DNA of 9,788 bases from Planctomycetales bacterium. Lineage in GTDB: Bacteria > Planctomycetota > Planctomycetia > Pirellulales > Thermoguttaceae. How positions within the stretch are numbered: position 1 is the stretch's first letter; every line of letters starts with the position of its first letter. The position numbers and the translations under genes are program-made. The notes under the pieces are model-generated. The model was not told where the DNA came from and ran no database searches. It saw nothing but the letters and a program-made list of their open reading frames with translations. The stretch spans positions 1 through 9,788 of the forward strand of contig SKZG01000168.1 of assembly GCA_007127495.1 (NCBI GenBank), given 5' to 3'. This document shows, piece by piece, positions 6,701-9,788 of the stretch.

Positions 6701-8713
6701 CGGGTGTTTGTACTCGGGCTTGCGGCGGCCGTGCTTCACCTGGATGTAGTCGTCCACCATGCCGCCTTCCAGCGGACCGGGCCGGTACAGCGCGTTCGTG
6801 GCGATGATGTCGCGGAAGTGGTCGGGCTTCATCCGCTGCAACAGCTCGCGAATGCCGCCGCTCTCGAACTGGAACACGCCCTTCGTTTCGCCGCGGGCGA
6901 AAATGTCGAACGCGGCCTGGTCGTCCAGCGGGAACCCGTACGGGTCAATCTTCTGCCCCGTCATTTCCTCGACCAGGGCCACCGCCTTCGCGAGGATCGT
7001 CAGGTTGCGCAGGCCAAGGAAGTCCATCTTCAGCAGGCCGGCCCGCTCTACGTCGTTCATCGACCATTGCGTTATGATCTCTTCCTTGCCGGTAATGCGC
7101 TGCAAGGGCACGTAGTCGGTCAGCGGCCGGTCGGCTATGACCACCGCCGCAGCGTGGGTTCCGATATTGCGGGCCAGTCCCTCGACCTGCCGGGCGACTT
7201 CGAGCAACTCGCGCACTTGCGGGTCCTTCTCGCACTCGGCGCGAAGCTGGTCGCTCGTTTCCAGCGCCGTCTCCAGCTTGATGTTCAAGACGTCGGGCAC
7301 CATGGCCACAACCGAATCGACGCGGCTGATGGGCATGCCCATCGCCCGGCCCACGTCGCGGATGGCCGCCCGCGCTTGCAACCGGCCGAACGTGCCGATT
7401 TGCGCTACGTTCTCCACCCCGTACCGGTCCTTGACGTATTGAATCACCTCGCCGCGCCGCTGCTGGCAGAAGTCGATGTCGATGTCGGGCGCCTCGCGGC
7501 GGCTCTCGTCGAGGAACCGTTCGAACAGCAGGTCGTACTTCAGCGGGCACACGTGGCTGAAGTGCAGCGCGTACGACACGAGCGAACCCACCCCCGAACC
7601 CCGCGCCGTGGCCGGAATGCCCTGGTCGCGGGCGAACTTGACAAAGTCCCACACGATGAGGAAGTAGTTCGGAAAGCCGAGCTTCTCGATCACGCCCAGT
7701 TCGCGGTCGAGGCGGGCCATGACCTGCTGGGAAAGCTCGCCGCCGGGGCACCGCTGGGAATCGCCGGCGTAACGCTCCTTCAGCCCCGTCATGCACAACT
7801 CGCGCAGGTACTGCTCCGAGGTCTTCCGCTCCGGCGGGGTGAACACGGGAAAATGCCGCCGCCCCAGCTCCAGCTCGATGTCGACCGAGTCGGCAATCTC
7901 CTGGCTGCGGCGCACCGCGCCGGCCCGGCCGGGAAAAGCGTCGTACATTTCCTTCGGGCTGCGCAGGTGGAACTGGTCGCTGTCCATGCGCATCCGTTTC
8001 TGATCGGTGCGGAACTTGCCCGTGTTCACGCACAGCAGAATGTCCTGGGCGCCGGCGTCGGCCTGCGTGACGTAATGCACGTCGCTGGTGGCCACCAGGG
8101 GGATTCCCATCTGCCCGGCCAGCTCGCATGCGCCCTGCAGGGCGATTTGCTGAATCTCCAGCCCGTTGCTCTGGATCTCAATGAAGTAGCGGTCGCCGAA
8201 CACGCGATGGAACCAGGCGGCCACCTCCGAAGCCCGCTTCACCCCGTGCGGCTGCCCATCGACGAGGATACGGCTGATCTCGCTCGACGCGCACCCGCTG
8301 AGGCAGAGGAGCCCCTCGTTGTGGGCTTCGAGGATTTCCTTGTCGATGCGCGGCCGGAAGTAGAAGCCCTCGGTGAACGCGGCCGAGGCCAGCTTGAGCA
8401 GGTTGCGGAAGCCGGCCTGATTCCGCGCCAACAGCGTCAGGTGGAAGCTGGCGTCCTTCATACCCGATGCGTCTCGGTCAAACCGGCTATGCGGGGCGAT
8501 GTACGCCTCGTAGCCGAGAATCGGGTTGATCCCGCGCTCCTTCGCCGCGCGGTAGAACTCGACCGCGCCGTGCAGGTTGCCGTGGTCGGTCAGCGCGAGG
8601 GCGGTCATGCCTAACTCGCCGGCGCGGTCCAACAGCCGCGCAATGGTGCCGGCGCCGTCCAGCAGGCTGTAGTGGCTGTGGCAGTGCAGGTGGGTAAAGG
8701 CGTCCGTGCTCAT
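3746..8713 (-). CDS. dnaE: DNA polymerase III subunit alpha precursor, intein-containing
   Basis: DnaE is the replicative polymerase catalytic subunit. The precursor has 1655 residues; removing the intein (residues 759-1219) leaves 1194, the usual length. An N-terminal PHP domain (1-~275) has HLHCHSHYSLLDG, TDHGN, GYEAY, SGC and SDVHY, and all nine expected metal ligands can be assigned (H10, H12, D19, H44, E69, H91, C141, D211, H213). The polymerase core has PDIDIDF (409-415, the two catalytic Asp) and KMDFLGL with D564, the third. After the intein come SHSTAYALIAY, a helix-hairpin-helix (IKGCGAGAARAI), the clamp-binding pentapeptide QLGLF (1385-1389; 924-928 after splicing) and an OB fold (IFLGGMLAALKY...). 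The start ATG at 8711-8713 has AGGAG 11 bases upstream. The stop lies 12 bases from the convergent waaA stop, with no room for a separate terminator. The gene is 6 bases downstream of an FHA protein gene. Confidence 0.98.
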   Translation of the reverse strand: MSTDAFTHLHCHSHYSLLDGAGTIARLLDRAGELGMTALALTDHGNLHGAVEFYRAAKERGINPILGYEAYIAPHSRFDRDASGMKDASFHLTLLARNQAGFRNLLKLASAAFTEGFYFRPRIDKEILEAHNEGLLCLSGCASSEISRILVDGQPHGVKRASEVAAWFHRVFGDRYFIEIQSNGLEIQQIALQGACELAGQMGIPLVATSDVHYVTQADAGAQDILLCVNTGKFRTDQKRMRMDSDQFHLRSPKEMYDAFPGRAGAVRRSQEIADSVDIELELGRRHFPVFTPPERKTSEQYLRELCMTGLKERYAGDSQRCPGGELSQQVMARLDRELGVIEKLGFPNYFLIVWDFVKFARDQGIPATARGSGVGSLVSYALHFSHVCPLKYDLLFERFLDESRREAPDIDIDFCQQRRGEVIQYVKDRYGVENVAQIGTFGRLQARAAIRDVGRAMGMPISRVDSVVAMVPDVLNIKLETALETSDQLRAECEKDPQVRELLEVARQVEGLARNIGTHAAAVVIADRPLTDYVPLQRITGKEEIITQWSMNDVERAGLLKMDFLGLRNLTILAKAVALVEEMTGQKIDPYGFPLDDQAAFDIFARGETKGVFQFESGGIRELLQRMKPDHFRDIIATNALYRPGPLEGGMVDDYIQVKHGRRKPEYKHPVMEEVLAETHGVMVYQEQVMRILNRLGGIRLADAYSCIKAISKKKLELIAKFRQEFITGSGEKGLAKNEAEDLFGLIEKFAGYGFNKCVAGDTIIIDATTGERTTVEQLFHDTRGLSPSRADAPAFTIHALGEDGRLHVRRVTDVVWNGRKPVYEVRTAQGKRLVATGNHPLRTLDGWRLVSELQPRDAVAAPRRLPVAKGQRWPRHEVLLLAHLLAEGNTCHPTCLYFYNNDRLLIDEFVEAAEAFPESAARVTQRRGRFEVCVGRGEPTRFRPGQTPWNAGGAAQAVKSPPKRSGAFRWAEQLGLIGCKAGAKFVPPAAFQLADEQIELLLGRLWAGDGFVGSAGQMPFYATASAQLARDVQTLLLRLGIVAGVHAKTMRYVHNGQPREAQGYTVHVVGDDSIAAFLDRVAVHALGRERQVDAYREHIARCGTARSSKDTIPAEVSRWVDDERRRAGLTWRDLEAQSGVSIRDLVRRNPSAKRGFRRATIARLAQFFGSLRLQQIAESDIFWDRIVSIEPAGVTDTYDLTVEDDHNFVADGLIVHNSHSTAYALIAYMTAYLKAHYPVAFMAALLSSDIPGRNFKRKDSVVEHMDDCKRMGIRVLPPDVNRSEAEFAVDGQNICFALSAIKGCGAGAARAIAQERRRGGSYASLFDFCERLDPGIVNRTAIETLVKAGAFDTLGGHRAQQFGAIERAMQSGASAAADRRSGQLGLFGEAEPAEEDGAASLPDVPEWDDRDRLAREKEVLGFYLSQHPLDEYKDTFATYCSHRTSDLGKLAPKAEIFLGGMLAALKYSHTKNPKPGKPSRYVMFDLEDTDGLVRCIVWPDKFAEYEELIAADAILMVRGKVDKRPDSEEATLIVDELIPLEQLAERYTRGVAVRLYEQQHGERVVEQLYEILSGYPGTRDVSLVLYLRDGSRVPFSCRDVRVEVSAEMRRRVEELLGAGNFRLVTSRPTPARAGAGSQRGSQWSGAGRGRKAK
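5057..6439 (-). mobile_element. In-frame DnaE intein with DOD (LAGLIDADG-type) endonuclease domain
   Basis: The 461-residue segment from Cys759 to Asn1219 of the precursor interrupts the DnaE sequence between FNK and SHSTAY. Splicing blocks are complete: CVAGDTIII at the N-end (block A), VATGNHPLRT (block B with T80/H83, intein numbering), DTYDLTVEDDHNFVADGLIVHN at the C-end (blocks F and G, H460-N461), then Ser as the +1 nucleophile. The middle holds two DOD-type motifs, LLAHLLAEGN (E131) and LLGRLWAGDGFV (D253), so both acidic catalytic positions are kept and the endonuclease may be active. Residues ~365-415 (AGLTWRDLEAQSGVSIRDL...ATIARLAQFFG) resemble an XRE-type helix-turn-helix. Family knowledge: class 1 inteins splice after translation and spread by homing. 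Insertion is three residues downstream of the cyanobacterial split DnaE intein site (Y|CFNKS). Confidence 0.95.
6348..6360. repeat. GGGGACTGTCCCC palindrome inside the intein coding region
   Basis: A perfect 13-base palindrome (six-base arms around a single central base) lies within the codons for RGLSP, intein residues 27-31, between block A and block B. The minus-strand word CACGGGGACTGTC (6351-6363) occurs again on the plus strand at 9425-9437, and GGGACTGTCC occurs at 9609-9618. It fits a REP-like dispersed palindrome that has landed in a tolerant loop; that origin is inference. Confidence 0.45.
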
Positions 8714-8719
8714 TGGGGG

Positions 8720-9394
8720 TTAGTCTCCTGGCTCGCCGACCGCCCGCAGGTAGCCGGCAATTCGATCTTGAAGGTCCAGTATGTTCTGCCACTGGCGCGG
8801 TTCGAGGGTGATCCGGTCCGACTTGCCCTTCGGACGCGCGCTCTGGACCAGCCCGCGAAGCCGCAGGTGAATGAAGCAAAGCAGCTCCGCCAATTGGGCG
8901 GCCTGGCCGGGGCCGAGGTCTTGCGGTAGTTCGGGCGGCAAAAGCGTGTGAAGCGTCGCCTGCACGTCCGGAGTGTCGCCGAAGCCCAACTCAAACTCCA
9001 GCGGCACCGACTCGGTCGGGTCTTCCAGGTCGTCCAGCTCCAGCGCGATGCCCTCCTCCGACTTGCCCTGCCGCAGGCGCCCCAGGCGGCGGGCAATCTC
9101 CCCGCGCGAACCGAACAGCAACAGGCTGCGGCCGACGCTCAGCACGTCGCCGGGGCGGAGGATCCACAATTGCACGCTCTCGCCGTTGACCTTCGTGCCG
9201 TTGGTGCTTTGCAGGTCGGTCAGGACGATACGGTCTTGGTCTTCCTGAATCTTCACGTGGAAACGGCTGATCCGCTCGTCGTTGAGCTGCACCGTGTTGC
9301 CGTCCTCGCGCCCGATGGTAAACGGCGTGGGGATTTCCTCAAAGGTGCGGCCGCGATCAGCGCCGTCCAATACACGCAAGGTAACCAATGCCAT
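8720..9394 (-). CDS. FHA-domain protein, upstream partner of dnaE
   Basis: The 224-residue product starts with a forkhead-associated domain (residues ~4-95), a phosphothreonine-binding module: FTIGREDGNTVQL (G28, R29), ISRFH (S43, R44, H46), LTDLQSTNGTKVNG (S63, N65, G66, N70) and RPGDVLSVGRS. Then come an acidic linker (ALELDDLEDPTESVPLEFEL, 117-136) and a helical C-terminal part (~145-220, QAAQLAELLCFIHLRLRGL...WQNILDLQDRIAGYL) that I do not recognise. No signal peptide or membrane segment is seen, so it is probably cytoplasmic. The frame stays open up to a GTG at 9512-9514, adding 40 residues, but that GTG lies in the loop of an inverted repeat and the added part is not FHA-like, so the ATG at 9392-9394 is preferred. 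The stop lies 6 bases before dnaE ATG, which points to co-transcription and possible translational coupling. Function beyond phosphopeptide binding is unknown. Confidence 0.88.
   Translation of the reverse strand: MALVTLRVLDGADRGRTFEEIPTPFTIGREDGNTVQLNDERISRFHVKIQEDQDRIVLTDLQSTNGTKVNGESVQLWILRPGDVLSVGRSLLLFGSRGEIARRLGRLRQGKSEEGIALELDDLEDPTESVPLEFELGFGDTPDVQATLHTLLPPELPQDLGPGQAAQLAELLCFIHLRLRGLVQSARPKGKSDRITLEPRQWQNILDLQDRIAGYLRAVGEPGD
8725..8729 (-). promoter_or_regulatory. Shine-Dalgarno AGGAG for dnaE
   Basis: AGGAG on the minus strand lies 11 bases upstream of the dnaE ATG and inside the last codons of the FHA gene. It supports the ATG at 8711-8713 as start, and ribosomes finishing the FHA gene would stop right next to it. 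The spacing is slightly longer than ideal. Confidence 0.5.
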
Positions 9395-9412
9395 GAGTTT
9401 GCCGTCCGATTC

Positions 9413-9441
9413 CCTATAACCGTTCACGGGGACTGTCGCAA
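9413..9441 (-). promoter_or_regulatory. Possible sigma70-type promoter for FHA-dnaE
   Basis: On the minus strand TTGCGA (9441-9436) is followed after 17 bases by TATAGG (9418-9413). Each box matches four of six consensus positions and the spacer is ideal. Transcription would begin near 9405, giving a leader of only about ten bases before the ATG at 9394. The spacer contains one copy of the GGGGACTGTC word. Weak matches of this sort also occur by chance. Confidence 0.3.
9428..9437. repeat. GGGGACTGTC word, left edge of repeat cluster
   Basis: Shares 13 bases (CACGGGGACTGTC, 9425-9437) with the palindrome inside the intein. Here the right arm of the palindrome is degenerate (GTCGCA instead of GTCCCC). 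A related GGGACTGTCC lies at 9609-9618 in the same orientation, so the two copies bracket the inverted-repeat structure. Confidence 0.4.
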
Positions 9442-9469
9442 CTTTCGCGGCAACAAGAGGGTTTTTGCC

Positions 9470-9569
9470 GGCTCTTCCGTTTCTAAGTGCAGGCCGCTTC
9501 ACTGTAGTAGCCACACGCCGTGTGCCGTCCCGAAAACAAGGGCTGTCTGCACTGAGAAACGGAAGAGCC
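9470..9569. repeat. 23-bp inverted repeat with 54-base loop, followed by T8
   Basis: The arm at 9470-9492 (starting GGCTCTTCCGTTTCT) is matched by the reverse complement of 9547-9569 with a single mismatch (position 9485). The 54-base loop carries a further perfect small palindrome, CACACG-C-CGTGTG, at 9512-9524. Outside the long arms, TTTCGCGGC (9443-9451) and GCCGCGAAA (9598-9606) form another inverted pair. Eight T follow the right arm (9570-9577), so a plus-strand RNA would look like a terminator with an unusually large loop, but I see no plus-strand gene to terminate. A non-coding, nested-palindrome (REP/MITE-like) element is the best description. In the RNA leader of a longer FHA-dnaE transcript it would form a strong hairpin. 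Confidence 0.7.
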
Positions 9570-9608
9570 TTTTTTTTCCCAATGATCCACCGTTTCCGCC
9601 GCGAAAAT

Positions 9609-9618
9609 GGGACTGTCC
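9609..9618. repeat. GGGACTGTCC word, right edge of repeat cluster
   Basis: Second intergenic copy of the GGGACTGTC word, directly following GCCGCGAAAAT. It lies 172 bases to the right of the copy at 9428-9437 and is in the same orientation. Confidence 0.35.
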
Positions 9619-9640
9619 TCGAGTGTTCAATTTGTGATCG

Positions 9641-9788
9641 TCAAGGCCAACTGGTGTGCTGCTGCAAATCGTCCCACAGCTCGCCCACCCGCGCCGCCGG
9701 TGACCGGGTACGTGGCCCGAGCTGCGCCGATCACCACGGCAGGTCGTCGACGGATTTGGCGTCGAGCACCGCGAGGAGTAGCGAATCG
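9641..9788 (-). pseudogene. Possible decayed C-terminal end of an unidentified minus-strand gene
   Basis: Reading the minus strand from the right edge, one frame gives DSLLLAVLDAKSVDDLPW, then TGA (9733-9731). It continues in the same frame as SAQLGPRTRSPAARVGELWDDLQQHTSWP to a second TGA (9643-9641). Both pieces have a protein-like composition and GC-rich third positions, so either the gene ends at the first stop and the rest is spacer, or a stop codon has broken a gene that ended at 9641. I recognise no family. Only about 50 codons are visible, so chance cannot be excluded. Bases 9395-9640 to its left hold only the repeat cluster and the possible promoter. Confidence 0.25.

Noticed and set aside
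6671..8614. A 647-codon plus-strand open frame opposite dnaE.
   Set aside because: It lies antisense to the well-supported DnaE PHP and polymerase core. High GC makes such shadow frames frequent, and its translation shows no recognisable motif.
9395..9514. N-terminal 40-residue extension of the FHA protein from a GTG at 9514.
   Set aside because: The GTG lies in the loop of the inverted repeat and the extension is encoded by the repeat element and the possible promoter; the FHA fold begins just after the ATG at 9394.
9425..9618. A CRISPR array.
   Set aside because: The repeats are inverted or single words with no regularly spaced direct repeats and no cas gene in view.
9395..9788. A tRNA or other standard RNA gene in the right-hand spacer.
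   Set aside because: No cloverleaf or T-loop GTTCGA-type signature was found; the only strong pairing is the repeat hairpin.

Overview
The window is GC-rich (clearly so in every gene and in third codon positions) and looks like a chromosomal segment of a Gram-negative, LPS-type bacterium. An affiliation with Planctomycetota (Pirellulales-like) is my best guess. It rests on the enlarged SecA with extra inserted segments, a Kdo transferase with GGQN in place of the usual GGHN, and the general feel of the FHA protein. It is an inference from recalled family traits; no search was run.

Layout. Bases 1-2412 (+) hold the C-terminal 803 residues of SecA, open at the left edge. Ten bases later comes waaA (2423-3733, +), the Kdo transferase that decorates lipid A. 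Convergent to it, with only 12 bases between stop codons, is a very long dnaE (8713-3746, -). It encodes the replicative DNA polymerase III alpha subunit and is interrupted by a 461-residue intein (6439-5057). Six bases upstream of dnaE on the same strand is a small FHA-domain protein gene (9394-8720, -), so the two probably form one transcription unit. The last ~390 bases hold a possible promoter for that unit, a cluster of nested inverted repeats resembling a small palindromic (REP/MITE-like) element, and what may be the decayed end of another minus-strand gene.

How the genes work together. secA and waaA are envelope biogenesis functions (protein export; lipopolysaccharide core). FHA-dnaE is a replication unit in which a phosphothreonine-recognition protein is co-transcribed with the polymerase. 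The intein must excise itself to join the polymerase palm to the rest of alpha; the deduced mature alpha is 1194 residues, a normal length.

The points most worth a second look are: (1) the SecA helical wing region, expanded by what look like several imperfect copies of its own wing unit; (2) a ~47-residue insert in SecA nucleotide-binding domain 2; (3) the DnaE intein, three residues from the well-known cyanobacterial split-intein site, with both endonuclease acidic residues and an added HTH-like segment; (4) a complete set of nine PHP metal ligands in DnaE; (5) FHA-dnaE coupling; (6) the nested palindromic element at 9428-9618, whose flanking GGGACTGTC word also occurs as a perfect palindrome inside the intein. 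I did not find a clearly new multi-gene defence or mobile system here.
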